A DNA stretch of 64,000 nucleotides. Source: Luteibacter rhizovicinus DSM 16549 (lineage in GTDB: Bacteria > Pseudomonadota > Gammaproteobacteria > Xanthomonadales > Rhodanobacteraceae). The stretch covers positions 4,616,001 through 4,680,000 of the forward strand of contig NZ_CP017480.1 of assembly GCF_001887595.1 (NCBI RefSeq). Reading direction: 5' to 3'. Shown here in pieces: positions 1 to 8,659 of this stretch. The first letter of the stretch is position 1. Each line of letters opens with the position of its first letter. A program made the translations under genes and the position numbers. The notes beneath the pieces are model-generated. The model worked only from the letters and a program-made list of their open reading frames with translations, made no database searches and was not told the origin of the DNA.

Positions 1-1590
1 GGGACTCTGCCGATCGTTCTCGGCAGAGATCTCCTGCATGTCCAGATCACGTTCGAAGTAGTGCAGCAGTTCGTCGTGGATCTGCCCCGACCGATGCAGG
101 CGGAGCAGTTCCGCGCGCCCGGCGGCGATGGCGGCGAGGATCATGTCGTAGTGCGCTTCGCGGCCGCCGGTGAAGTCCTGCGGCGCGATGGCGAAGCGCT
201 CGGCGATGGTCACCCGATAGGTGTACTGCTCCAACAGACGCGGATGCAGCAGCTGTCCTTCGCTGTCGTATGCGCGTGCCTTGATCGCCTCCAGCTGGGC
301 GATGTCGATCAGTCGGTTCGCCTGCCCCTCGTTGAGGTGCGCGGTGTCGACGTGCACGGCGGCGTCGAGCTTCAGCCAGCGGATGACCGGGGCGATCGTA
401 CCGCCCTGCACCACCACCGTGACCAGGATCACCGCGAAGGCGGCGGCCAGCGTGAGGTCACGACCGGGCATCTGCTCGGGCAGCGACAGCGCGATGGCTA
501 GCGTTACCACCCCACGCATACCCGCCCAGCTCAGCAGGAACGACGCGGCGGGCGACGCCGGGGGCACCTTCTTCCCGACGAGCCGGGCGAGCGGCGCGCG
601 CAGGTAGTCGGTGGCGTAGATCCAGACGAACCGCGAGACGATCACCGCGGCCAGCACGGCGAGAATCGGCAGGCCCAGGGCATCCAGCGCACTGCCGATA
701 CCGCCCAGACGCTCGACGACGCTGCGCAGCGAGAAGCCGATCAGGATGAAGACGAGCGCTTCGAGCAGGAAGATCATCACCGCCCAGAACGCCGTAGCGC
801 GAACGCGCACGTTCGCCGAGAAAATGTCGTGCTGGTACCAGCCCAGCAGGATGCCCGTCGTCACCACCGACAGGACACCGGAGACATGGAGGCTTTCTCC
901 GCCGATATAAGCGGCCCAGGGCGACAGGCAGGCGGCCGTGATCGCAAGGTAGATATGGCCTATACGACGCACCACCTGGACCGCTACGAGACCGACCACC
1001 GCACCCACGGCGATACCACCGACCGCAAGGCCAACGAAACTCAGCGCGGCCTGTTGCGCACTGAACGCGCCGGTCAGTGCGGCGGCGACGGCGAAGCGAA
1101 ACAGCACCAGCCCCGTCGCGTCGTTGAGCAGGCTCTCGCCTTCGAGCAGCACCATCAAACGCCGCGGCAAGCGGACCTTGCCGAGCACGGCCTTGGCGGC
1201 CACCGCATCCGGCGGCGAGACCACCGCACCCAGGGCAAAACACGCGGCCCAGGGCAGCGACGGAACGATCCAGTGCACCGTGGCGCCGACGGCCAGCGTC
1301 GTGAAGACGACCGCGCCGATGGCCAGCCAGAGGATGCCGCCGAGATACCTGCGGAAATCCGACCACACCGTGTAGTACGCGCCATCCTGCAACAGCGGCG
1401 GAAGGAAGACGATCAGGACCAGCTCGGGGTCGAAGGTCACCGGCGGGATGCCGGGAAGGAAGGCGATGCCGATACCGCCGGCCAGCAGTGCCGCAGCCGA
1501 AGGCAGCCGAAAGCGGCGTGCGATCAACTCCAGGGCAAGGATCGCGACTAGAAGAATAAGTACGAATTTGAACGTTTCTGTCGACGACAT
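1..1590 (-). CDS. Na+/H+ antiporter, CPA1 family (3' end cut by window)
   Basis: This is a membrane cation/proton antiporter of the inner membrane, exchanging Na+ (or K+) for H+ in pH and salt homeostasis. The minus strand reads open from an ATG at 1590 to the first base, giving 530 residues without a stop. It begins MSSTETFKFVLILLVAILAL and runs through about a dozen hydrophobic helices. The CPA1-like motifs VVSPPDAVAAKAVL, EGESLLNDATGLVLFRFAV and SWAGMRGVVTLAIALSLPE are all visible, including the conserved PDA, ND and GxRG residues. A hydrophilic cytoplasmic tail with HLNEGQ and HRSGQIHDELLHYFERDL follows. It is divergent from the LysR gene, 63 bases apart. Family is secure; ion specificity is not shown by the sequence. 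Confidence 0.9.
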   Translation of the reverse strand, partial: MSSTETFKFVLILLVAILALELIARRFRLPSAAALLAGGIGIAFLPGIPPVTFDPELVLIVFLPPLLQDGAYYTVWSDFRRYLGGILWLAIGAVVFTTLAVGATVHWIVPSLPWAACFALGAVVSPPDAVAAKAVLGKVRLPRRLMVLLEGESLLNDATGLVLFRFAVAAALTGAFSAQQAALSFVGLAVGGIAVGAVVGLVAVQVVRRIGHIYLAITAACLSPWAAYIGGESLHVSGVLSVVTTGILLGWYQHDIFSANVRVRATAFWAVMIFLLEALVFILIGFSLRSVVERLGGIGSALDALGLPILAVLAAVIVSRFVWIYATDYLRAPLARLVGKKVPPASPAASFLLSWAGMRGVVTLAIALSLPEQMPGRDLTLAAAFAVILVTVVVQGGTIAPVIRWLKLDAAVHVDTAHLNEGQANRLIDIAQLEAIKARAYDSEGQLLHPRLLEQYTYRVTIAERFAIAPQDFTGGREAHYDMILAAIAAGRAELLRLHRSGQIHDELLHYFERDLDMQEISAENDRQSP

Positions 1591-1653
1591 GATGCCCCGC
1601 ACGGACAGGTCAAATCCCGCCCCGTCACAAGCATAGACGACGAGAGCTATCCT

Positions 1654-2598
1654 ATGCCGATGGACCGTATCGAAGCTATGAAAGTGTTCGTTGCCGCACT
1701 GGATGAAGGCAGCCTGGCGGGTGCCGGCCGGCGCCTTTCCCGATCGCCTGCGGCCGTGAGCCGGGCCATCGCCTTTCTCGAGCATCACGTCGGTGCCGAA
1801 CTGCTGCACCGGACCACCCGGTCGATCCGCCTGAGCGAAGCGGGCGAGCGCTATGCCGCGGCGTGCCGCCGCGTACTGGCCGAACTGGACGAAGCCGACC
1901 TCAGTGTGGCGGGCGAGCGTGCCTCGCCGCGTGGCACGCTGACCATCACCGCGCCGCCGGTCAGTGGCGAGGACATTCTTCGACCCGTCATCGACGCCTA
2001 TCTCGAAGCCTATCCGGACGTATCGATCGACTTCAGGCTGCTCGATCGCCACGCCAATCTCGTCGACGAGGGCATCGACATCGCCCTGCGCGTGGGCGAG
2101 CTGCAGGATTCGTCGATGGTCGCCACCCGCGTCGGCGGCGACGTGAAACGCGTGGTCGTGGCGTCACCGACCTATCTTGACGCCCGACCGACGATTCGCG
2201 AACCCGGCGACCTGCTCCAGCACCGGATCATCACGACGACACACTTCGGCCACGACACCTGGGTGTTTCCCCCTGCGCCGGGCAGTACCATCGCGCGCTC
2301 GATCCGTTTCAAGCCACGACTGGTCGTGAACAGCGTGCGCGCCGCCATGGCCTCTGCGGTGGCGCACCACGGCGTGACACGGCTTTACACGTATCACGTA
2401 GCGGACCACGTCCGTGACGGCTCCCTGCGCCTTGTGCTCCGTCATGCCGAGTCCGTCGGCCTGCCTGTGCACCTCATCACGCCGAACGGGCGTCTGGCCG
2501 TGCCCAAGGTGCGCAGCTTCGTCGACTTCGCCGTACCGCTGCTACGTGCCGAGTTCGCACGCCTGATGGCCGAAGCGGAAGCCCTCGGCGGCCACTAG
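1654..2598 (+). CDS. LysR-family transcriptional regulator
   Basis: The 314-residue product is a typical LysR regulator. Residues about 3-62 form the winged helix-turn-helix, with the family pattern AAVSRAIAFLEHHVGAELLHRTTR. The rest is the substrate-binding effector domain (RGTLTITAPPVSGEDILRPV onward). The start at 1654 follows a GAGAGC stretch; an in-frame ATG six bases later (MDRIEAMK) is an equally good start. It is divergent from the antiporter and its stop codon overlaps the stop of the convergent DsbA-family gene by two bases. LysR proteins usually control a divergent neighbour, so the antiporter is the first candidate target, but no operator is recognisable. The effector is unknown. 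Confidence 0.92.
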   Translation: MPMDRIEAMKVFVAALDEGSLAGAGRRLSRSPAAVSRAIAFLEHHVGAELLHRTTRSIRLSEAGERYAAACRRVLAELDEADLSVAGERASPRGTLTITAPPVSGEDILRPVIDAYLEAYPDVSIDFRLLDRHANLVDEGIDIALRVGELQDSSMVATRVGGDVKRVVVASPTYLDARPTIREPGDLLQHRIITTTHFGHDTWVFPPAPGSTIARSIRFKPRLVVNSVRAAMASAVAHHGVTRLYTYHVADHVRDGSLRLVLRHAESVGLPVHLITPNGRLAVPKVRSFVDFAVPLLRAEFARLMAEAEALGGH

Positions 2599-3251
2599 GC
2601 AGCCGCGGCTTCCGTGAGCAGGCGCACATAGCCCTGTGGATCCTGCGAACCGGTGAAGAACGGCTTGTCGTTCATGAAATAGCTCGGCACACTGGTCACA
2701 CCCGCCTGTTGCACGGCCTGCTCCCGCTGACGCACCTCGGCGTGCAGGGCCGTAGAGCGATCCACTGCCTGCGGCGCCATGCCCAGACGCTGTGCCAGCG
2801 TCTCGAGCACGCGGCGATCGCTCAGGTCCAGCCCATCGGTGAAGTACGCCGTGAACATCGCATCGGCGAGGCGCGTTTGCAGGGACGAGCCGCCTTCGTT
2901 CCAGGCAAGGCGGAGCAGCGAGTGCGCGGCCAGGGTATGCGACGTACGCGTCTGCTTGTCGTAGTTGAAGACGGCACCCAGCGGACGGCCCGCCGCGACA
3001 GCGCGCGCATCCATCGCCAGGGCATTTTCCCAGCTACCAAAACGGACGCTACGGAACGTACGACGGTCCATGCCATCCGGCGGCAGATTCGGGTTCAGTT
3101 CGAAGGGAAGCCATTCCAGCTCGACGTCGATGCCCTGCCCGGCCAGCGTGACGATCGCCTTGTCCAGGCTGCGCTTGCCGATGAAACACCAGGGACAGAT
3201 CACATCGGCGACGACCTGAAGCTTGAGTACGGTGGTTTGCTGCGCTTGCAT
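2595..3251 (-). CDS. DsbA family oxidoreductase, FrnE-like
   Basis: A 218-residue cytoplasmic thiol oxidoreductase or isomerase of the DsbA/FrnE group. The thioredoxin-fold active site is the CPWC motif in VVADVICPWCFIGKRSL near residue 20. The helical insertion carries FNYDKQTRTSHTLAAHSLLRLAW, and the cis-Pro loop is GVTSVPSYFMNDK near the C-terminus; both are typical of this group. There is no signal peptide, which separates it from periplasmic DsbA. The ATG at 3251 is chosen because the family begins just before the first beta strand; an in-frame GTG at 3272 would add seven residues. The SDR gene lies 80 bases upstream on the same strand, so the two may be cotranscribed. Substrates cannot be read from sequence. 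Confidence 0.85.
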   Translation of the reverse strand: MQAQQTTVLKLQVVADVICPWCFIGKRSLDKAIVTLAGQGIDVELEWLPFELNPNLPPDGMDRRTFRSVRFGSWENALAMDARAVAAGRPLGAVFNYDKQTRTSHTLAAHSLLRLAWNEGGSSLQTRLADAMFTAYFTDGLDLSDRRVLETLAQRLGMAPQAVDRSTALHAEVRQREQAVQQAGVTSVPSYFMNDKPFFTGSQDPQGYVRLLTEAAAA

Positions 3252-3332
3252 GAGATGGATTCCGTCAGTCACGTTGAGAGGTGGACGGCGCGCCCGCGTG
3301 ATGCCGCAGGCGCGCCGTCCCGGCCGATGCGA

Positions 3333-4043
3333 TCAGCGGCCGGCGTTTTGGCCGCCATCGACGTAAAGCACTTCACCCGTAGCGAAGGTGGCGCCTTCCA
3401 GGTAAAGCACCGCGTCGGTGATATCGCTGACTTCGCCGATGCGCTTCATCGGGTTGAAAGCGGCAAGCGTCGCGAAGGTTTCCGGTGAGTGGATCGGCGT
3501 CTTGATGAAGCCAGGGGAGACGGCGTTCACGCGGATGCCCTTCTCGCCGTATTCCACGGCCAGTTCCTTCGTCACCGAGGTGAGTCCGCCCTTGGTCAGG
3601 TTGGCGAGGGCCGTCGGCACGCCGGCGATCGCCTGGTTGACGAAGGTCGTGGTGATGCTGACGACATGGCCGCTGCCCTGCTTTTCCATCTGGGCGATGG
3701 CACGCTGGGTGATGTGGAAGAAACCGGACAGGTTGGTCGAGATCATCGAGGCGAAGTCTTCCGCCGTGTAAGCGGTGAACGGCTTGGCGATGAAGATGCC
3801 AGCGTTGTTCACCAGCGTGTCGATGCGACCAAACTTGGCCAGCGCTTCGCGCACCACGCGCTCGGCCGTGGCGGCCTCGCCAATGTCGCCGGCGACGGCG
3901 AGCACGTCCGGGTCGCTGCCCTGGACGATCGAACGCGACGTCGCGACGACGCGGAAGCCTTTCGCGCGATAGGCCTTGACCAGGCCTTCGCCGATACCTT
4001 GCGAGCCACCGGTGATGATGGCGACTTTCTGTTCATTGCTCAT
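3333..4043 (-). CDS. SDR-fold protein lacking the catalytic Tyr
   Basis: A 236-residue Rossmann-fold short-chain dehydrogenase/reductase. The cofactor motif TGGSQGIG is at residues about 11-18 and the structural NNAG motif follows, so NAD(P) binding is expected. The usual YxxxK catalytic pair is absent: the aligned stretch reads PTALANLTKGGL, with Ala at the Tyr position while Lys is kept. The catalytic Ser region reads VVSITTTFVNQ. The start at 4043 is preceded by GAGGAGAT at good spacing, which rules out the longer upstream reading. It may be an atypical reductase or a non-catalytic binding protein. It lies between the FrnE-like gene and the exported crotonase on the same strand. Confidence 0.85.
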   Translation of the reverse strand: MSNEQKVAIITGGSQGIGEGLVKAYRAKGFRVVATSRSIVQGSDPDVLAVAGDIGEAATAERVVREALAKFGRIDTLVNNAGIFIAKPFTAYTAEDFASMISTNLSGFFHITQRAIAQMEKQGSGHVVSITTTFVNQAIAGVPTALANLTKGGLTSVTKELAVEYGEKGIRVNAVSPGFIKTPIHSPETFATLAAFNPMKRIGEVSDITDAVLYLEGATFATGEVLYVDGGQNAGR

Positions 4044-4188
4044 GTCGATCTCCTCAAGGGTCCGGCGATCGGTCGATCGCCGGCGGCTCACGTCGAGCCG
4101 ATGGAACCCAAGTTGGGGATCGCGCCGGAGGGGATGAATGGCCGGTCGCAGGCAGTGACCGTTCCGCGACGCGAAACAATCCCCCGGC

Positions 4189-5127
4189 TTACTTACCCGC
4201 GTCGGTCGCGCCGAGCTCACCCGTGTAGTGCGCCAGCCTCGCTTCCACGTCGGGCTTGGTCTGCAGGCCTTCCTTCATCAGCTGGCCGATCTTTGCTTGT
4301 GCCGGTGGACGCTGGACCGAGGTGATGAACGCCGCCCAGCCCGCGCCGATCTCGTTGTCGGGCGGCAGCGACGGGCCATTGACCAGTTGTTTGATGTCCG
4401 CGATGGCTTGCTTGTCGAACCGGGAAATACGCCGTGCCATCGCGTCGACGAAACCGTCCAGCTCGGCATCGGGTAGCGAGCGATTGACGTAGCCATAGCG
4501 CTCGGCGATGTCGCCATTGATGTCGTCACCCGTGAGCAGGATCTCCAGAGCACGCCCCCGACCCATCAGTCGCGGCAGCCGCGCCATGGGGCCGCCGCCG
4601 GGCACCAGGGCGGCACCGACCTCCCATTGCGACAGGATCGCCTTCTCGCGGCTGGCGAAGCGCATGTCGCTGGCCAGCGAGAGCTCACTGCCCACGCCGG
4701 TCGCCCGGCCGCGAATCGACACGATCGACACCACGGGTGCTTTGCTCAGGCGAACCAGCATGTCGGGCAAGGGCGGAAGCCCGGTCGGGCCCGGCGGAAG
4801 GCTCGTGGTCTTTTCCAGCGCGGGAACGAAGTCGTAGTGGGTCAGGAAGAAGCCGGGCACATCGCTGTCGAAGACGACGACGCGAAGATCCGGATCCTTC
4901 TCGATCGCCGTGATCACCTCGTTCAATTGCGGAATCGTCTCCGGCCCGAAGATGTTGAACGGCGGGTTGTGCAGCGTGACCCGCCAGTACGCCGGCGAGA
5001 CCTGCCGGACCTTGATCTCCTGCTTGCCGACGACGGTGCCGGGGCCGGCTGCCAGCGCTTCCATAGGCAAGACGGTGGCGGCGAAGGCGGCGAGAAACAT
5101 CGCCCCTGCGATGAAGCGAATTTTCAT
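4189..5127 (-). CDS. Exported enoyl-CoA hydratase/isomerase (crotonase-like) protein
   Basis: A 312-residue crotonase-fold protein with an N-terminal Sec signal peptide (MKIRFIAGAMFLAAFAATVL then MEALAAG, likely cleaved near residue 26). The mature part follows the enoyl-CoA hydratase plan: HNPPFNIFGPETIPQLNEVI, the oxyanion region VSIRGRATGVGSELSLASDM, and SQWEVGAALVPGGGPMARLP followed by GRALEILLTGDDI. Both Glu positions that act in rat hydratase (144 and 164) appear to be kept, in WEV and ALEILL. The start at 5127 follows GAGGTGACCTC and gives a clean signal peptide. Export is odd because CoA thioesters are cytoplasmic. It is divergent from the UPF0303 gene. The substrate is unknown. Confidence 0.85.
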   Translation of the reverse strand: MKIRFIAGAMFLAAFAATVLPMEALAAGPGTVVGKQEIKVRQVSPAYWRVTLHNPPFNIFGPETIPQLNEVITAIEKDPDLRVVVFDSDVPGFFLTHYDFVPALEKTTSLPPGPTGLPPLPDMLVRLSKAPVVSIVSIRGRATGVGSELSLASDMRFASREKAILSQWEVGAALVPGGGPMARLPRLMGRGRALEILLTGDDINGDIAERYGYVNRSLPDAELDGFVDAMARRISRFDKQAIADIKQLVNGPSLPPDNEIGAGWAAFITSVQRPPAQAKIGQLMKEGLQTKPDVEARLAHYTGELGATDAGK

Positions 5128-5318
5128 GAGGTCACCTCGGTTTGCGGTTTCGTGTCGGGCGAGAGCACACCTGTGGTCACCGCGAGAACGGTTGACGGCC
5201 ACCGAAAGAATCCCCTGGTAGATAGTGCTTGCAACGAGGGAGACATGATTGTCGCTTTTCGCCATGCACGCGCTACGGGCACTAGAATCCCGCCATGCCC
5301 CACGGAGACACCCGTCAC

Positions 5319-5783
5319 ATGACCGACCCGACCCTCGACGAGCTGGCCGCAGAAGAAGCCGCGCTGCAGTTCGACCGCTTCAGCCTCGACGAGGCCTGGA
5401 CCATCGGTAATGCCTTGCGCGAAGGGGCGCTCGCCCGGTCGGGAGCCGTCGCCATCGAGATCGCCTTGCGCGATCGCCCCCTGTTCTACACGACGACACC
5501 GGGCGCGGACACGTCCAACGGCAACTGGATCCGTCGCAAGCGCAACACCGTGCTCGCCCTCGGCACCAGCACCCTCGTCGTCGGCATGAAGCTGGCGAAG
5601 GCTGGCCAAACCCTCGAGGCGCGTTACGGATTGTCCCCCGCCGAGCATGCGTCAGACGGTGGCGGATTTCCGTTGCGTCTGCGCTCGCTGGGCGTCATCG
5701 GCGCGATCACCGTCTCCGGCATGCCCTCGCTCGACGACCACCAGTTGGTTACGGCCGTGCTGCGTTCGTTTCTGCAACGCTGA
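5319..5783 (+). CDS. UPF0303 / heme-degrading domain family protein
   Basis: The 154-residue product begins MTDPTLDELAAEEAALQFDR and belongs to the UPF0303 group, related to the GlcG/HbpS fold that binds heme or small ligands. Family marks are the central IALRDRPLFYTTTPGADTSN and NGNWIRRKRNTVLALGTST, followed by GGGFPLRLRSLGVIGAITVSG, where the final glycine-rich strand is typical. The start at 5319 is preferred over the ATG at 5295 because GGAGA lies upstream at usable spacing. Its 3' end overlaps the convergent GMC oxidoreductase gene by 35 bases. The biochemical role is unproven in the family; a protective or ligand-binding role is only a suggestion. Confidence 0.85.
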   Translation: MTDPTLDELAAEEAALQFDRFSLDEAWTIGNALREGALARSGAVAIEIALRDRPLFYTTTPGADTSNGNWIRRKRNTVLALGTSTLVVGMKLAKAGQTLEARYGLSPAEHASDGGGFPLRLRSLGVIGAITVSGMPSLDDHQLVTAVLRSFLQR

Positions 5784-7380
5784 GCGCCGTCGCCACCGGC
5801 ACGTGGCTCATCACGTGCTCGGCGAGCGCGGCAATGGTCAGGCTGGGATTGACGCCGAGGTTGGCCGACACCATCGAGCCGTCGCAGACGTACAGGTTCC
5901 GATAGCCGTGAACGCGACCACGACTGTCGCATACACCCGTGCCAGCACCGCGTCCCATCACGGCGCCGCCCAGGCAATGTGCCGTCATCGGGATATCGAG
6001 GAAGATCTCGGAGAGTGACGTCATCGGGACGCCTCCCGTTGCTTCGGCGGCCTTGATCGCAAACGCATTCGCGGCCGGAATGAACGTCGGAATTTTCGGT
6101 CCTTCGGTGACGAGGCGGCGGCTGAACGGCCAGAACCAACGGCGTCCGAGACGCATGGTGAGCTGGCCGTCGAGCGTCTGCATGCACAGCAGGATCATCG
6201 ACTCGCGTGCCCAGTCCTTCGTGCGCACCAGCCGGAACAAGGCGCGTGGCCGCGTCATCAGCATCTGCCCGATGGTGAGCAGCCAGCTCATCCGCCGGTG
6301 ACGCCCCTGGGTCATCACCGTGGTCAACAAGCCCATGACGTCCGAACCGGCGGGATAGCGCGTCGCTTCGATGTGCGTATACGCATCGATATGGATGCCC
6401 GAGCCGATGGCGACCCCGCGGGACAGATCGTCCGCCGATCCCGGGTAGCGAATCCCGATCAGCGACTCGGCATTCGTGCGAACACCCTGCCCGAGCGTCG
6501 CGGAAATCGACGGCAGCGCACCGCTCTCGCGCATCCGGAACAGCAGTTCCTGCGTACCCAGCGACGAAGCAGCGAACACCACCGCCTTGCAGCGAAGACG
6601 CGCCGACATGCGACCCCGACGCGTCGTCACGACATAACCATCCGAGCCATCCTGCGCCTCGCCGAGAGGACGCACATCCACCACCCGCGTCTGCTCGATC
6701 ACCCTCGCCCCACGCTTCTCGGCGAGGTAGAGGTAGTTCATGTCCAACGTGTTCTTGGCCCCATGCCGGCAGCCGACCATGCATCCGCCACACCCGATGC
6801 ATGCACGGCGCTCGGGCCCTTCGCCGTCGAAATACGGATCGCGGTAGACCGTGCCCGGTGCATCGCCCTCCCGGCCAAAGAAGACTCCGACGTCCGTCGC
6901 GTAGAACGACGCCCCCACACCGACGGAAGCCGCCATGTCGCGCAGCCGGAAATCCGCTGCGGCAAGCCGTTCGTTGGTTGTGACGCCGAGCATGCGCTTG
7001 GCCGTCGCGTAGTGCGCCGGCATGATCCGCTCCCACGCCTCCAGCCCCGCCCACTGCCCTTCGCGCCAGACGCTGGCCGGCGGCTCGAGAAGCGTCTGTG
7101 CATACGTGATGGAGCCGCCACCGACCGCATTGCCGTTCAGGACGATCACGTGACGAAAGAAGCGCATGCCGAAAAAGCCATGCATCCCGAGAGCTGGTGA
7201 CCACAGCCAGCGCCGAAGGCTCCAGCTGGTCGCTGGCAAGGTATCCGGCGTCCACCGCCTGCCCTGCTCGATCACCGCGACGCGGTAACCCTTTTCGGCA
7301 AGCCGCAGCGCGGATACGCTCCCGCCAAAGCCGGAGCCGATGACGATGTAGTCGGCATCGACATCGGCGACGCCGTGCAT
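5749..7380 (-). CDS. GMC-family FAD oxidoreductase with a Cys cluster
   Basis: A 543-residue flavoprotein related to cholesterol oxidase-like GMC oxidoreductases. The dinucleotide-binding motif IVIGSGFGGSVSALRLAEKG is at residues about 11-30. A second FAD motif (NAVGGGSITYAQTLLEPP) follows, and the C-terminal GMC segment ends MTAHCLGGAVMGRG and SLTIAALAEHVM. Around residues 195-210 the protein carries CIGCGGCMVGC, a Cx2Cx2Cx3C quartet that could hold an Fe-S cluster, then RHGAKNTLDMNYLYLAEK. Its ATG overlaps the TGA of the upstream VOC gene (ATGA), so the two are translationally coupled. The alcohol or steroid substrate is unknown. No signal peptide is seen. Confidence 0.88.
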   Translation of the reverse strand: MHGVADVDADYIVIGSGFGGSVSALRLAEKGYRVAVIEQGRRWTPDTLPATSWSLRRWLWSPALGMHGFFGMRFFRHVIVLNGNAVGGGSITYAQTLLEPPASVWREGQWAGLEAWERIMPAHYATAKRMLGVTTNERLAAADFRLRDMAASVGVGASFYATDVGVFFGREGDAPGTVYRDPYFDGEGPERRACIGCGGCMVGCRHGAKNTLDMNYLYLAEKRGARVIEQTRVVDVRPLGEAQDGSDGYVVTTRRGRMSARLRCKAVVFAASSLGTQELLFRMRESGALPSISATLGQGVRTNAESLIGIRYPGSADDLSRGVAIGSGIHIDAYTHIEATRYPAGSDVMGLLTTVMTQGRHRRMSWLLTIGQMLMTRPRALFRLVRTKDWARESMILLCMQTLDGQLTMRLGRRWFWPFSRRLVTEGPKIPTFIPAANAFAIKAAEATGGVPMTSLSEIFLDIPMTAHCLGGAVMGRGAGTGVCDSRGRVHGYRNLYVCDGSMVSANLGVNPSLTIAALAEHVMSHVPVATALSVAETNAARP

Positions 7381-7769
7381 CAGGCGCTGACCGGTGAACA
7401 GATCTCGACGAGGCAGCCGTTGAGATCGCGCACGTAGCCCACTTTCTGGCCCCAAGGCTTTTCTTCCACCGTCTTGACCGCGAGGGCACCTGCGGCGACG
7501 GCCACGATGTACGCCTCCTCCGGCGTGTCCGTGACCAGGCAGAGCTCGATGCCCGCCGGCAGATCCCGCGGGCTGTTCGGGCGTATGGCCAGCCCATTCA
7601 TGTCAGCCATCGTCTCGCCGGCGAAACTGAGCGTCGTCTCGCCCGTCGCCATCTCGGCGTAGAGGCCGCTCTCGTGGATGAAGCGCCGCGTCAGGCCGAA
7701 CGCAGATTCGTAGAAGGTCACCGTGGCGGTGACATCGGAAACATAGATGAGCGTGTAGCCGAGACGCAT
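7380..7769 (-). CDS. VOC (glyoxalase/bleomycin resistance) family protein
   Basis: A 129-residue single-domain vicinal oxygen chelate protein. It starts MRLGYTLIYVSDVTATVTFY and has the paired beta-alpha-beta-beta-beta modules typical of the fold. The second module ends GYVRDLNGCLVEICSPV, where the Glu is at the usual metal-ligand position. These proteins are metal-dependent lyases, isomerases or dioxygenases, or drug-binding proteins. It is the first gene of a pair with the GMC oxidoreductase, whose start codon overlaps its stop. This pairing suggests a shared small-molecule pathway, but the substrate cannot be told from sequence. Confidence 0.85.
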   Translation of the reverse strand: MRLGYTLIYVSDVTATVTFYESAFGLTRRFIHESGLYAEMATGETTLSFAGETMADMNGLAIRPNSPRDLPAGIELCLVTDTPEEAYIVAVAAGALAVKTVEEKPWGQKVGYVRDLNGCLVEICSPVSA

Positions 7770-7838
7770 GTGAGTTCTCCCGTTGATCGACGACAGGCTA
7801 GCGTTCGCTTCGCCGGGTGCCTTGAATAATTCGGCCAG

Positions 7839-8627
7839 TCAGTCGAACGCCATACCGATGAGTACGAGTGGCGGTCGCGCGCCCGGGGTGAAGCCGCCGT
7901 GCCGCCGAAACTCACGCGTCATGTGCGCCTGATCACTGTAGCCACCCTCGAGAGCAGCCTCGGCCAGGCTCAACGGGTGGCTGTCGCGCGTCAGCAGGCG
8001 CATTGTCCTCTGGAACCGCAGGACAGACGAATAGGCCTTGAAGGTAAGGCCGAGTGCCTGCGACAGGTGGCGACGGAGCGAACGCTGCGGGATATCGACA
8101 GCAGCGGCAACCTCGCCGAGGCTGAGTCGACCGCCCCCTGCCCCGACGAGTTCTATCGCCCGTTTGACCGGCGGCGGCAGTTCATCTGCTGAGGCGGCGC
8201 GACAACGAGCGACACCACGAAGGGCAACGGCGAGTTCCGCTGGCGTCGTTGCGGAACGAAGCGCTTCCGCATCGGAGCCGAGCACGTTATGTACCTCGCG
8301 ACCGACGATGCCGGCGTCACGTAACAACGCGGCTTCGACGCCGAGGCAGGCTCCACCACGGCCGGGGCGAAAGCGGACACCGAAGAAGCGGTCACCGCGC
8401 ATAACCGTCACATCGCTCCAGCGTTGTGCGGGACCCACGATCATCAGTTGAAGGTCTTCCACCGGTCGGTCGTCCTCGCCACGAAACGCGACGATGAGAT
8501 CCATACGGCCATCCGGCAACACGACATGCACACCATCGGACGACGCCGTGAACCTCCACTCTGCCTCTAGCGCCGACAGTGGCGCGGATGATTCGGTGTG
8601 TTCGAGGTAGTCGGAGGGCCAGGGCAT
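7839..8627 (-). CDS. AraC-family regulator (DUF6597-type N-terminus)
   Basis: The 262-residue product has an N-terminal sensor domain of the DUF6597 type (HVVLPDGRMDLIVAFRG, then FFGVRFRPGRGGACLGV). The C-terminal AraC DNA-binding domain has two helix-turn-helix motifs (LSLGEVAAAVDIPQRSLRRH and SLAEAALEGGYSDQAHMTRE). The start at 8627 leaves a 32-base gap to the upstream VOC gene. A GTG at 8663 that overlaps the VOC stop (GTGA) is an alternative. The gene is probably cotranscribed with the VOC gene from the SoxR-type promoter near 9412-9442. Target genes and ligand are unknown; the nearby VOC-GMC pair downstream is a plausible target. Confidence 0.88.
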   Translation of the reverse strand: MPWPSDYLEHTESSAPLSALEAEWRFTASSDGVHVVLPDGRMDLIVAFRGEDDRPVEDLQLMIVGPAQRWSDVTVMRGDRFFGVRFRPGRGGACLGVEAALLRDAGIVGREVHNVLGSDAEALRSATTPAELAVALRGVARCRAASADELPPPVKRAIELVGAGGGRLSLGEVAAAVDIPQRSLRRHLSQALGLTFKAYSSVLRFQRTMRLLTRDSHPLSLAEAALEGGYSDQAHMTREFRRHGGFTPGARPPLVLIGMAFD

Positions 8628-8659
8628 CGAAGGGATTCTGGCGTTATCGACGCCAAAGG

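Noticed and set aside
458..1366. A 302-residue minus-strand frame at the window start
   Set aside because: The true antiporter frame runs through the same region in another phase, open from 1590 to the edge, with all family motifs.
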